Shown piece after piece: positions 1 through 9,488 of a stretch of 22,828 nt of DNA (position 1 is its first letter; each line of letters begins with the position of its first letter). The notes under the pieces were generated by a model. That model did not search any database, was not told the origin of the DNA, and worked only from the letters and a program-made list of their open reading frames with translations. Origin of the DNA: Chara braunii (Eukaryota; Streptophyta; Charophyceae; Charales; Characeae); the NCBI GenBank assembly GCA_003427395.1, contig BFEA01000802.1, forward strand, positions 382,315-405,142. The letters are read 5' to 3'. Position numbers and translations under genes: made by a program.

Positions 1-66
<66 letters not shown>
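1..66. repeat. (GA)n microsatellite
   Basis: An uninterrupted AG dinucleotide run fills the first 66 bases and continues off the left edge, so its full length is unknown. Confidence 0.97.
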
Positions 67-68
<2 letters not shown>

Positions 69-145
69 CGAGCTCCTTGCTTTAACCCGGAAAGACATTG
101 GCAGATACCATTTGAACAGCGAATCAATTCGCAGTTATCGGTGTT

Positions 146-344
146 CGACAGAGCACCTTAAGGAAGTGTCAAACAGTCATTGACTCTCTTTGAGGATTGC
201 CAAAAGCACTCTCATGGAACCTTGATGCCAGGTTGAAGTTATATCGTGATTTGTTTCGTGACCGAGCACCTTGAAGAAGTGTGAAACAGTCGTTGGTTGT
301 CTGCGCGGATTGCCATTAGCACTCTTAGGGAACGTTGATTATGG
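146..344. repeat. Two diverged direct repeats, about 113-bp period
   Basis: The segment beginning with AGCACCTTAAGGAAGTGT near 152 recurs near 265 as AGCACCTTGAAGAAGTGT. Similarity continues through the shared words ACAGTC, GGATTGCCA and AGCACTCT and ends near GTTGAT. The copies differ by substitutions. The function is unknown. Confidence 0.75.
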
Positions 345-504
345 GTGTGGATTTGTTCCCCTCAGGTTAACAGTTTTTGCGCAGTCTTTGAACACCACTG
401 GGGCTAGTTTGGTGGGTATGTGGTTGGCCTTCCTGTTTAACGTAGATCTGTTTCGAGCAGAGTTTTGCACTCCACAAACAAAATTGAACTTCAGGTCCCA
501 CATG

Positions 505-580
505 TTAGCAGCTGTTGGGGAAGTCTTTGATGCTCAATCGCAGTTGTTGGGAAGTCGCCGCAGTTGTTGGGAAGTCGGGC
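505..580. repeat. Short tandem repeat of a GCAGTTGTTGGGAAGTC word
   Basis: The word GCAGTTGTTGGGAAGTC occurs twice in tandem at about 539-575. A looser version (GCAGCTGTTGGGGAAGTC) lies just upstream near 508. Confidence 0.7.
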
Positions 581-597
581 CTAGTCTCGCAATTTGA

Positions 598-763
598 CAG
601 CGGCAACGAGCTTAGAAGAACACAAAAAATTTTGAGAATTTTCAGGCTTCGTGGATTTGCTCGTGATCGTTCTAGGAAAAATATCAACAATTTGAAGGAA
701 ACACTTGTGGCATGCCCACGTTGCCAAGATGGAGGAACCAATTTCACATTTGGCAAGACATGA
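598..763 (+). pseudogene. Possible fragment of a small cysteine-containing protein
   Basis: A short open frame ends at a TGA near 763. It has a basic stretch (RLRGFARDRSRK) followed by CPRCQDGG close to its end. The cysteine pair loosely resembles the CPYCEDGH tail of the gene at 8097-8990, but no other similarity is visible. It has no convincing start codon of its own and may be chance. The remainder of 345-1000 shows no gene that I can support. Confidence 0.2.
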
Positions 764-1095
764 CTCAAATGGCAATGTTTTTCGCGATTTATCCATTTTT
801 TCGATAAGACAAAAGACATGTAAATAAAATATTATTTTTTGCGAACTTGCGTAAATGATCAGTCTTCCAATGACAACACAAAAGGTAATAATTTCGACTA
901 ATTATCCATTTTTGTGAACATCTTATATCGATCCTTCAGCGACAAACAACGTCGAAGCACATGGGCCAAGCACACATACATTCTGGCAATAGCACAATTG
1001 ATGATCATTTTGTCAAACTTGCAGTTATGAACAAATTGTTGTTGAGAACACAAAAAGTAATAATTTTGGCAAATTTGTAGACATGAACGGTCTTA

Positions 1096-1461
1096 TCACA
1101 AATGTATGGCATCCAAAGTGCGAATATGTTCGCATTTCTCATACGGAAACAACAACCACCATTCAATGTAAAGTACGAGATATATTCTGGCGATAACAAA
1201 ATTGGTAATCATTTAGTGCACCGATGAATTTTCTGGAGTCCATAAAACAACTTCAAGCACACATACATTCTGGCGGTAATTGGTTTTCGAATTGAGAATA
1301 AGTTCGCAGTTGTCATATGGAACCAACAGACTGCATTCAGTGGAGACAAGAAGGATGGTGGTCGCGGGGAAGAGGGCACAACAGAGGGGTTGAACCGTAA
1401 AATAGGGCGGTACACACAGAACAGGGGCGAGCTAAAATATGTGAAAGTTGGGCGGTCGGGG
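1096..1461 (-). repeat. Left arm of a long inverted repeat
   Basis: Read on the minus strand from 1461 to 1096, this segment aligns with 20363-20687 on the plus strand. Shared landmarks are CCCCGACC at the inner edge, CGCCCCTGTTCTG against CGTCCTTGTTCTG, AGAATGTATGTGTGCTTGAA, TTCCGTATGAGAAATGCGAA against its variant, and ACATTTGTGAT at the outer edge. Outside the edges the two sides diverge. The arms flank about 19 kb and could be terminal or subterminal inverted repeats of a large element. However, the outer half of the arm is also a dispersed repeat in the window. Confidence 0.75.
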
Positions 1462-2753
1462 TCTCCTTCTCCACAATTTCACCGACATCGTTCCACTCGT
1501 ATTTGAGCCAGAACGCTGCCGCTTCGTCGTACTCCTTACCGATAGGCCCTTCGCCACCGCTCGCCGCCTCAGCAGTCTTCCGCCTTCGAGTTTTCTTCTC
1601 GCCATCGCCTTCTTCAACTGCCACTTTCCGTTTCGATTTCCCCGAAGGTTCTCTCGCGGCCGCAGCGCCTAGACAAGCCGAATCTCCTCCGCCCGCGGCT
1701 TGTCCTTCGCGGATGGTCAAACCGTCGGGCCTCCTCGCTTTCTTACTTGCCGTCCCACCCTCTTCCTTCGTTGGCCTCTTTCCTGAGGCACGTTCTGCGT
1801 CGCCACCTCCATCCCCGCCCATCACCGCCTCTGGTTTTTCTCTCATCCTCTTCATGCGGAGGGTTCCTTCCGCCACCTCCTCTCGCACCATCCTGTGTCG
1901 CTCGCTCTTCTTCTCTGAAGGAGTCTGCTCCCCGCCAGAGCTTTCGCGGACAGCGCCCATCTGCCTCATTCCCTTGAACATCTAGCCCCGATCTACTTGA
2001 ATCTCTTCTCGTCTCATCTCGAAGCGAATACGTGTCGGCGCCGTAGTGGACCTTGATAAGTTTCGGAGTACCGACCCGTTGAGTCCCTGTACCCAGAGAA
2101 TGCAAGTCCGACGTGTTCCTAGGAGCATCCAGGCCGACCTGCGTATGAACGCTGCGTCCCTTGACCCGACCCCCAATGTCTTGAATCGGACTGCCGCGCC
2201 CCACTGCCGTACCTGGAGTTTCTTGAGCCAAGCCGAACGACCCGTCACGGGGTGGCAAAAGCCGGAAAACATGCTCTGGTGGAAGAACCAGACGTTCTCT
2301 GGGAACCATCAGCGCGAGATCGAGATATTGCTCTGGCGATGGAAGACGCTTGCTGCTGCCATCGTAAAGGCCTTTGAAGTGAGAGCACAACGGCATGTTC
2401 GAGTCGTACCCCGCAAAACTCTTGGTGGTCACCAGCACACCTTTAACACCTCTGATAGGCAGTCTGCACTCTTTGTACAAGCCGTTAGTGTTCAGCTTGA
2501 GCAAACCTCTCGGAGTCTTCGCGCACGAGACGACGGTACCGAGAGGAACAACGTTGACCGCTACCCTAGCGTTTGTAACGCAAGTGGGTCGCATGAAAAC
2601 AGCTGGCCCAAAAAGGTCCCCCTGAATAACGAAGTCAAAAAACCATTGTGCTCCCTTTGCGTGCATATACGGAGGAGTAGGTTGTTGTACAGGTCGTCCC
2701 TCCCCGGGGGCAGATGGTCGAGCGCTTGTGGATGTGTTATTTGCGGACACCAT
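1337..2753 (-). pseudogene. Broken gene for a basic, low-complexity protein of unknown function
   Basis: I do not recognise this gene. An ATG at 2753 opens a frame with a Ser/Pro/Thr-rich start, then a more ordinary segment (FDFVIQGDLFGPAVF, LVLPPEHVFRLLPP) to about residue 170. From about 1985 the convincing frame is a different one, read from an ATG at 1981. It is rich in Lys, Arg, Glu and Gly, with nuclear-signal-like clusters (KSKRKV, KKTRRRK), and then has a compact end (EYDEAAAFWLKYEWNDVGEIVE). A TAG sits immediately before the ATG at 1981, so one frameshift plus one stop, or an unrecognised splice, separates the halves. The last codons before 1337 run into the left inverted-repeat arm, so the natural C terminus is probably near 1450. 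It is transcribed away from the other genes. It could be the DNA-binding or accessory gene of the element, but that is inference. Confidence 0.5.
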
Positions 2754-2989
2754 TGTATTCCCACCCGTTGACTAGCACGCCCAACCTCAGACCAACTCGG
2801 ATGACCAATACGCCCAACCCCAGACCACTACAGAAGCGAAGTGCGAACTAACTCAGACTTAACGAAATGGAGGACGAAAGTGTTCGAAATGCACACGAAG
2901 TCACTACAATCGGGTGAAGGATAGGAAAGACGAAAGTTCGGAGGGAAATCGTTATCTGTTCGGAAAAATTGCGATCCAATTAGATGCCC

Positions 2990-3450
2990 TCGAAACGAGT
3001 AAGATGTGGTTCATCGTCAAGTGCGAAGGGTGTCGACAAGTGCGAACTAACTCGCAGTTCTGTAGGCAAGACAATAATGGCAACCCGCTGCACTAGGGGA
3101 AAGTGCGAACTTACTCAGGATTGTGGAACTGAAGACCCGAAAGACGCACGAAACGAGTAATGTGTGGTTTATCGACAAGTGCGAATCGACAAGTGGGAAT
3201 CGACATGTGAGAACTAACTCGCAGTTCTGCTGACAGGACGACAATTGCAACCCGAAGTACAACGGCAAAGTACGAACTGCCTCCGAATTGGGGAACTGAA
3301 GTCCTGGTTTATCGACAATTGCGAAGGGTTTCGACAAGTGCGAACTAACTCGCAGTTCTGAAGATAAAATAATAATGGCGATGCGCAGCACTGGGAGAAA
3401 ATACGAACTAACTCGAAATTGTGGAACTGAAGACCTGAAAACCGCACGGG
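2990..3450. repeat. Three degenerate tandem units carrying GTGCGAACTAACTCGCAGTT
   Basis: The word GTGCGAACTAACTCGCAGTT recurs near 3040 and 3338, with a variant near 3208. Each is followed by TCTG plus an A-rich patch, then a weaker GCGAACT copy, then GTGGAACTGAAGACC or a variant, and preceded by a GTTTATCGAC-like word. Spacing is irregular (about 165 and 134 bp). Nothing in 2760-2990 or 3450-3640 is convincingly coding. Further copies of the word lie near 2845, 3485, 3560 and 3605. Confidence 0.7.
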
Positions 3451-3639
3451 TTGGGTTGTCAACTCTCCAGCAGTGTTGCTCAAAAAGTGCGAACTAACTC
3501 GCATTTGTGGAAATAAGGAACTGCCTTTAATGAAATATGTGTCTAATCTTGGGAAAACTGCGAATAACTTCGCAGTTGTCACTCCTCGAACACCGTACGT
3601 CGCAAACTGCGAACTGACTCGCAATATATATCTCTTTAT

Positions 3640-3668
3640 ATACATGTATCTATCTATCTATCTATCTA

Positions 3669-3728
<60 letters not shown>
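3640..3728. repeat. TATC/TA microsatellite
   Basis: A short run of TATC repeats passes into a long uninterrupted TA dinucleotide run ending at 3728. A second, shorter TA run lies at about 3811-3830, also just upstream of a copy of the 67-bp repeat. Confidence 0.95.
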
Positions 3729-3732
<4 letters not shown>

Positions 3733-3906
3733 CGGCGACCTCACAAGGGACAGGTGAGCAAATATCGAGAATTGATTCGGTGTCCAGTGTAGCAATATGT
3801 ATCTATATCTTTATATATATATATATATATGTAAATATCAGGTCGGCGACCTCACAAGGGACAGGTGAGCAAAAATCGGGAATTGATTCGGTGTTCAGTG
3901 TAGCAA
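3729..3906. repeat. Pair of 67-bp direct repeats, each starting with a 13-bp palindrome and preceded by TA repeats
   Basis: Copies at 3729-3795 and 3840-3906 are nearly identical. Each begins AGGTCGGCGACCT, a perfect 6+1+6 palindrome, and runs through CACAAGGGACAGGTGAGCAAA and ATTGATTCGGTGT. A truncated copy (AATCGGGAATTGATTCGG) lies near 4098, and ATTGATTCGGGGTTC recurs near 3912. The 3910-4500 stretch otherwise shows only GAGCGAAGAG-type low complexity and no credible gene. Confidence 0.85.
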
Positions 3907-4519
3907 CTAGGTATTGATTCGGGGTTCGCCATGCGCAGCGACGACTGCAACTTGCGAAGGGGATCGAGCAGCTTTATACGAACGTTATCGTGGCTATGGC
4001 GAAAGGTAATCGAGTTGCGGAACGCGGATCGGCTATGGCGGACTGAGGTGGAGGGTGGATAAAAGAGATCAGAGCACGTCCACAGGCGAAACAACAAAAT
4101 CGGGAATTGATTCGGGGTTCAACAGAACGCGGCTGCGGCGTTATATCCTGCAGGTACAGACACGGCATCTGGGAATGTGTTCGGACAGGATAACTCAAGT
4201 TATATGATTTTACCTTCGTCGTGCGTTGAGCTAGCAACCAACCACCGAACCAGCTATGGTGGAGGGATATCGAGCTAGGAAGAGCAAAGACCGAGGAGCG
4301 AAGAGCGAACCGAACACAATGTGGCAACTGCGGACGAAGCGATGAGCGAAGAGTGAGCGGGCTATGGCGGATGCTTGTGGGGGTTGAAGACCAAATATCA
4401 AAACGCACACGGAAGCGATAGCGCGACTTGATCTGTGGAGCGCCAACAAAAGGGATAACTCGAGGGCTGCAACGCCTTTTATACTTTTTTGCATCAGGCC
4501 TCGCGTCGGGATTAATGTA

Positions 4520-4616
4520 GGGCCGAATCGATTCGCATATCGCACCCTTGGGCCCATAAAATGCCATCAAGGTGGGGCCGAATCGATTCACGTATCGCAC
4601 CCCTGGGCCCATAAAA
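4520..4616. repeat. Two-copy 55-bp tandem repeat
   Basis: Copies starting with GGGCCGAATCGATTC at 4520 and 4575 both continue through ATCGCACCC and end in GGGCCCATAAAA. A related GGGCCTATAAA follows near 4623. Confidence 0.85.
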
Positions 4617-4859
4617 CCTCAGGGCCTATAAACGGTAAGGGGTACCGAAAATTTTAAAGCCGTCGATCAACAATTTTCAACCGCGCAGATGAACGGAGCC
4701 ACTATTATGCCAGTGGCCTCTAGATCTCCGTCTACTCCGACGTGCAATGATGTGACAGTTCCCGAAAACAAGGGGCAGGCAATGTCATTTTTGCAGTTAT
4801 AATCTGGACCATCGATCGACATGATCCGATGTACGAGGTCAGGCGCAAGAATCTATAAG

Positions 4860-4945
4860 GTGTGGCGATTCGTTGCATGCCGAGGCCAGGCGACGATTCA
4901 TTTCCCGCCGAGGCGCGGTGATTCGTTGTGCGCCGAGATTAAAAA
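4860..4945. repeat. Short degenerate repeats with GCGATTCGTTG and GCCGAG words
   Basis: The pattern GGCGATTCGTTGCATGCCGAG recurs in looser form as GCGACGATTCATTTCCCGCCGAG and GGTGATTCGTTGTGCGCCGAG. It leads into the satellite that follows. The region 4625-4860 holds nothing I can name. Confidence 0.5.
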
Positions 4946-5019
4946 CACCAGAAATTTATAAGTTTCGGTGTCGCTGTCATTCGGACATTTTGCAAATGTC
5001 AACGACGTTCGATATCGAT

Positions 5020-5720
5020 GCGCCAACGCTCGCCATGCACCATCGCCAACGATGCGCTTAGCTCATCGCCATCGTGACGCAAAGCTATATCCCCATCGCA
5101 GCCGTCACGCTCGCCTGACCATCGCAGTGCTGACAATCGCCATCGCTCTCATCTCAGCGCTGGCCATCGCTGCGCCATCGCAACGCTGGTACCATAGCTG
5201 CCATCGCAACGTTGGTTCCATCGCTGCGCCATCTCTTAGTCATTGCGCCATCGCTATCGCTACCATCGCTGAGCTGCCATCGCTATCGCTGCGCCATCGC
5301 AACGCTGGTACTATAGCTGTCATCACAACGTTGGTTCCATCGCTGCGCCATCTCTCAGTCGTTGCGCCATCGCTATCGCTGCCTTCGCTATCGCTGCACC
5401 ATAGCTATCGCTGTTCCATCACTGCGCCATCACTCTCCACCGCTGCGCCATCGCTCTCCACCGGTGCGCCATCGCTGCGCAATTGCTATCGCTGTTCCAT
5501 CACTACCATCGCTATCGCTATCGCTGCACTGTAACTCACTCCATCGCCGCGCCATCGCTCCCCACCGCTGCGCCATTGCTCTCCACCGCAGCGCTGGCCA
5601 TCGCTATCGAAGCTATGGCCAGTGTTATCCCACCGCAGCGCTACGCGATTTCTCTCTCCATCGCCGCATGATGTCCCTCCATCGCTGAGTGATCACTCTC
5701 CATCTCATTCCATCACTGCG
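5020..5720. repeat. CATCGC-type satellite with a partial 119-bp higher-order unit
   Basis: The segment is built of CCATCGCTATCGCTGCG-like words, all variants of a six-base CATCGC/CATCGCT core. A longer unit starting GCGCCATCGCAACGCTGGTA occurs at about 5172 and again at 5291 with the same internal order of variants. The long open frames across it simply read the repeat as Ser/Ala/Ile/Arg-rich peptide and are not genes. The array fades out by about 5720. The stretch 5720-6010 shows only stray CCATCACTGCG words. Confidence 0.9.
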
Positions 5721-6010
5721 CGATCTCTCTCGAACAACCAGGCAACCTCCATCCTTGCCCCAGAGGCTCTTCATTACTCGTGCGCGATCCCGCCATCGCC
5801 ATTGTATTGTTGTTTCAAGCCGTCGTCGGTGCAGTCGCCCATCACTGAGGAATCGCACGAAACAGGTGACAGGTATGCTTAACGAAGATTTAACTCGATG
5901 GAACTGATGTTCTGCAATAACAAATCTTGGTCATCTTTGTGCCTTCTCTCTCCATCACTGCGGCATCGCTAACCATTGTTGCGTGTCCTCTCTCCATCTC
6001 TCTCCACACT

Positions 6011-6185
6011 TGTGTTCGGTCTTGTTCCGACCATGAACTTAATTTCTAACTGTGCGGAGTTCGTGTCTGGCCTGCAGTTTTTGACCATGAAACTAATTTC
6101 ATGGTCCGCACAAGACCGAACTCCGCAATTCACGTCAGAAATTAAGGCGGTCTTGTTCCTTAGACAGGCCTGACACGAACTCCGC
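6011..6185. repeat. Two interleaved inverted repeats (A-B-A'-B')
   Basis: Segment A (6011-6037, TGTGTTCGGTCTTGTTCCG and on) is the reverse complement, with a few changes, of A' (6098-6120). Segment B (6054-6074, GCGGAGTTCGTGTCTGG and on) is the near-exact reverse complement of B' (6165-6185). The B' side continues into TAACACAATGACGAGACGTG, which recurs in the intron-like repeats near 7870 and 8045. Confidence 0.8.
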
Positions 6186-6229
6186 TAACACAATGACGAG
6201 ACGTGAATTGCGAACTCCGCACTGAATTT

Positions 6230-7735
6230 CGTACTCGCTCACCGTGCGGATTACGCTGACAGGAAACTTCGTTCCATTTTGAGCTTCGCGGAATACCTCT
6301 CCCTTATAGTGGATGGAATGGATAAAAAAAAGACAACCATTCCTCACATCGGCATGTATAATTACTCCAAGGATCATCGACACGACATGACGATGAAAAC
6401 GAACCTGACCGCGGTTGTATCTCACGGCAGGAAACTGTCCATTTATGTGTACACGTATTTGTCTTTCTATGCGCACGGTTCCGATGATACCATGACGTGA
6501 CTCTATGTGAGTTGCAGGCGTCGGGACAAAAATGGCCACGCCATCTCCGCATCCAGGCGGACAATTGTTGGAGGGAAAACAAAAACCAATACCTTATGTG
6601 TTTGGCCTTTTTTCTGGTGAAATTCAGGATTTTTGAAGATGTCGAAGTGGGGTTCATGCTCGTTGGCCACACACATACCGACATAGACGCGACTTTTGTT
6701 TTTTTCTCGAAAAAACTGAAGGACAACAATGCTTACATCATGAAGCAGTTGTTCTCGCTTATCGAGTCGTCGCACAAGATACCACCGAAGTGCATTAAGC
6801 TCGATCACATTGCCGATTAGCGTCGGGTAGTGGATCGATACGTCGATAGAACCATCGTCGACGTATCGAAACCGCACCTCTTCAAATTCTTCATGCGTGA
6901 CGGCAGTCCCGTCATGGTGTATAAGAAGTACTGTACCGATGCGGAATGGATGCCAGAAGGCAGACCAGTTCACTGGTTCCCGGTTGTCGATGGCCAGTAT
7001 GCAGGCCCTGCCTCCCCTCCACATCCATGTGTTATTCCCTGTGTCGTTACAGGTGATTTTCGGATGGCTCGTGACAGTGTCCAAATATTTGTGGACGTCC
7101 TCGAACAACATAGACACATGTGGCAGAAATATAGGAAGGAGGAGGTCGACAAGCGGGAGGATGCTTTGTCTTACTAGAAAGCCATCTTCGTCGAGGTGGA
7201 CGACATAATCCAAAAGCAAAAGAAGAAGGAGACGGAATAGGGTGAGGAAGAGGATGTCCTCGGGGCGGACGAGCTGGAGATCTACCCTCACACCTCTTGG
7301 TCACAATCAGTCGAAACTGTGGAGGAAGTTCAAGAAGCCGACCCTCCTTCGCCAGATGCTTCGCTTATATATGTAGGACCGAGGGCGGGCCGTCCAAAAG
7401 TGGACTTCGACCCTCGGCGCCATATAAACCAAGGTGCTTTTCTGATTGTTAGGCCGCCTGATGAGGAACTGTCTCAAGGTGTCCCGTTCAGGGTTGGCAG
7501 AGCAGAGTCTGAGGTTGTGGACGACCGTTCCTCACCCGCATTTCGGTTGTTTACGTATACAGTGGTGGGTGCCTACAGGTCACTCGTCTGATCTTCGCGA
7601 AAGGTACTCCGACGCTTGGACGAAGAGGTGGAAACTTTCCACTTCGGACGAGGAACAATGACAACGCGCCGAAACCGTGGCTTATTCTTGGAGAAGACCT
7701 TTCGCAAAGGGATGGATGAGAGAAAATTCGTGACA
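6230..7735 (+). pseudogene. Decayed DUF7869-type transposase-like gene
   Basis: The conserved core of the DUF7869 family is readable. It starts at SLIVDGMDKKKTTIPH (about 6300), then AVVSHGRKLSIYVY (about 6410), then LRIQADNCWRENKN (about 6555) and VGFMLVGHTHTDIDATF (about 6650). These are the family's acidic and HTHxDID signatures, generally taken as an RNase H-like transposase core. A C-terminal part with GAFLIVRPPDEE and PFRVGRAES (about 7430-7500) resembles the accessory domain that often ends these proteins. The reading is broken by a frameshift near 6500, in-frame TAGs at 6818, 7175 and 7238, a frameshift near 7595 and a TGA at 7659. I see no intact start; coding-like residues (RADYADRKLRS) begin by about 6248, possibly an exon. 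It is probably the mobilisation gene of the element and is not functional as it stands. Confidence 0.75.
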
Positions 7736-7760
7736 GGCCTTGCAATACCGACATTCGTTT

Positions 7761-8108
7761 GCGAGAAATCACTTGTGGCCTTGGGGGACGGCTGTCTTTC
7801 CGGTCCGTTCGACGTGCCCGTTTAGATAAATGCGAACAGATTCGGATTTGGTAGCTACGAACTCCGCTAAGATAATGACGAGACGTGAATTGCGAACTAA
7901 TTCAAGTTTCTTGTCCTGCAGGATGCATGACGATGCGAGAAAGCGCTTGTGGCCTTGGGGGACGACTGTCTTTCCGGTCCGTCCGACGTGCCCGTTTAGA
8001 TAAATGTGAACTGATTCGGATTTGGTAGCTACGAACTCCGCTAAGATAATGACGAGACGTGAACTGCGAACTAATTTCGGTTTCTTGTCCTGCAGGATGC
8101 ATGACGAC
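7761..8108 (+). repeat. 174-bp tandem duplication spanning an intron-like segment
   Basis: Copies at 7761-7934 and 7935-8108 are nearly identical. Each holds GCGAGAAA, CTTGTGGCCTTGGGGGACG, CCGGTCCGT, ACGTGCCCGTTTAGATAAATG, a GCGAA...TTCGG word, CTCCGCTAAGATAATGACG, a second GCGAACTAATT word and TTCTTGTCCTGCAGGATGCA. The end looks like a polypyrimidine tract plus splice acceptor in front of an ATG. The duplication therefore seems to cover the end of one coding segment, an intron, and the start of the next. Confidence 0.85.
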
Positions 8109-8990
8109 GACACACCATCGTTCGACGTTGTATATGAGACGACGTCCTACGAAACCTCGTCGTACGCGAGCGAGTATTCCTTTTCGATCGAGAATGTGGA
8201 CACGGATCTTATCATCATTAACAAATGCATTTGGGCACAACAAACGCTCAGTCTTGACAGCGATTATCTGCATATCGAAGCTGGGGTCGGCCTCGACGGT
8301 TACATTGCACCCGAAACACGTGTTGTTGATTGACAAACTACATTAGTTCGTGATAGTGGATCAAATATGTGGTACCTCTACTGGAGTTTAGAAGAAGTCC
8401 AACTTTTGGAAGTTCCATCCAGTCAGGAGCAGAAGATGGACGTCGAGGATATGGTAGATGACTGGGAGTCGTTGCGCTTCGAACAAGAGTGGGGTAATAT
8501 AGACGAGCAACATGCTAAACTTTGCGCATGGTACTGCACCGGAAAACCGTAGTTGCGTTTTCCTGTGATCATAGACTACCATGGCCGAGTTCGTCTGTTC
8601 AACCGTGGCATCCCTGTGCTGAGTTTTTTCACGGCGGCAAAGCTTTGTGGTAAGCAAATGAGAGATTTCTTCCTTGTGAGGGAAGACTTTCGCGAACCCA
8701 CGTCCGTTGGTGCTCTCGAGCGCTTCCGTAAACGATTCGAAATAGATCCTTCGCTCGCAAAAGGGTTGAATCAAAGAGTTGACTGTTTGGTGCATGCCCA
8801 ACTTCACTTCCTTTTCGGACTGTGTGACGACATATTATTCACGTTGAAACACAAGGACAACTGCAATGACTACACTCTACGAAAAGTTTCGCATCACCGT
8901 TCAAGTGTCCAAACATTGGAATTCGTAGGGGGTAGGGGAAGACAGTTCTACGACTGTCCTTACTGTGAGGATGGACACTAGTTGCCATGA
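8097..8990 (+). pseudogene. Unrecognised gene X, copy 1 (near-continuous frame, two internal stops)
   Basis: I do not recognise the family. One frame runs from ATG at 8097, directly after a splice-acceptor-like TCCTGCAG, to TAG at 8979 or TGA at 8988. It has an acidic Ser/Tyr-rich start, then DTDLIIINKCIW, a middle part WYLYWSLEEV, then VIIDYHGRVRLFNRG, DFFLVREDF, RVDCLVHAQLHFLF, and a short Cys/His end DCPYCEDGH. It is interrupted by TGA at 8331 and TAG at 8550. The copy at 9489 aligns straight through both positions (Gly and Thr there), which shows they are mutations inside one coding region rather than gene ends. No membrane segment or known catalytic motif is evident. It lies between the DUF7869 gene and its own paralogue, so it is likely an element-specific accessory gene. 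Confidence 0.55.
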
Positions 8991-9059
8991 CCTGCTATGT
9001 GAGACAACTTCGAGTTAGTTCGCACTTTGTTGCTCTACTCATAGGACGACCTCGCGGTT

Positions 9060-9410
9060 CATCGACGCCATCATTGTAGGACTTGCGCTGATTAAGAAAG
9101 TAGTCTGACTGTTCGACCCAATAAGAGAGTAGTCTGACCGTTCCACATGAACGACGTGTTGGAGATGTTGAGCGGCGGTTTAAGGACTTGTGCTCAGTTG
9201 CGAAGTGCGAATCTACTGTCATTTATTTGCCAATCGTCGGCGGCAGTTGCAGGACTTGCGCTGATTTGCGAAGTGCGAATCTACTCTCACTTATCGACCC
9301 ACATGAATGACGTGTAGAAAATAAGTCGGCATTAGACGGCTGTTAGAAAACTTGCGCTCTCTTGCGATGTGCGAACCAATTACCAATTATCGAACCCTTT
9401 CGTGCATATA
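9060..9410. repeat. Degenerate repeats upstream of gene X copy 2
   Basis: The words AGGACTTGCGCTGATT and GCGAAGTGCGAATCTACT recur in units starting near 9078, 9183, 9253 and 9348, each followed by a CACTTAT or CCAATTATCGA-like stretch. Spacing varies from about 70 to 105 bp. They fill most of the gap between the two copies of gene X and resemble the intron-like repeats elsewhere. Confidence 0.6.
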
Positions 9411-9488
9411 ACATTCCTGGAATTTTTGCTTATGCACTTGCGAGAATCGCAACTGACGCGCTTCCTTGCGTTTCTCCGCTGATGCAGA

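Noticed and set aside
2046-2771. Plus-strand open frame of 241 codons opposite the minus-strand gene
   Set aside because: It is the complement of a GC-biased coding region. The minus-strand frame has an ATG and more protein-like composition.
2990-3620. CRISPR-like array, because the GTGCGAACTAACTCGCAGTT word recurs
   Set aside because: Spacing is irregular, copies vary, the intervening sequence is itself repeated, and there are no cas genes. The setting is eukaryotic.
3974-4612. Minus-strand open frame of about 210 codons
   Set aside because: The translation is repetitive (IRHS, RSSL-type words) and follows the 55-bp tandem repeat and GAGCGAAGAG low complexity. There is no recognisable motif.
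4968-5688. Long open frames rich in Ser, Ala, Ile, Arg and His across the satellite
   Set aside because: Several frames are open at once and the peptide is a direct reading of the CATCGC repeat. There is no domain and no codon pattern.
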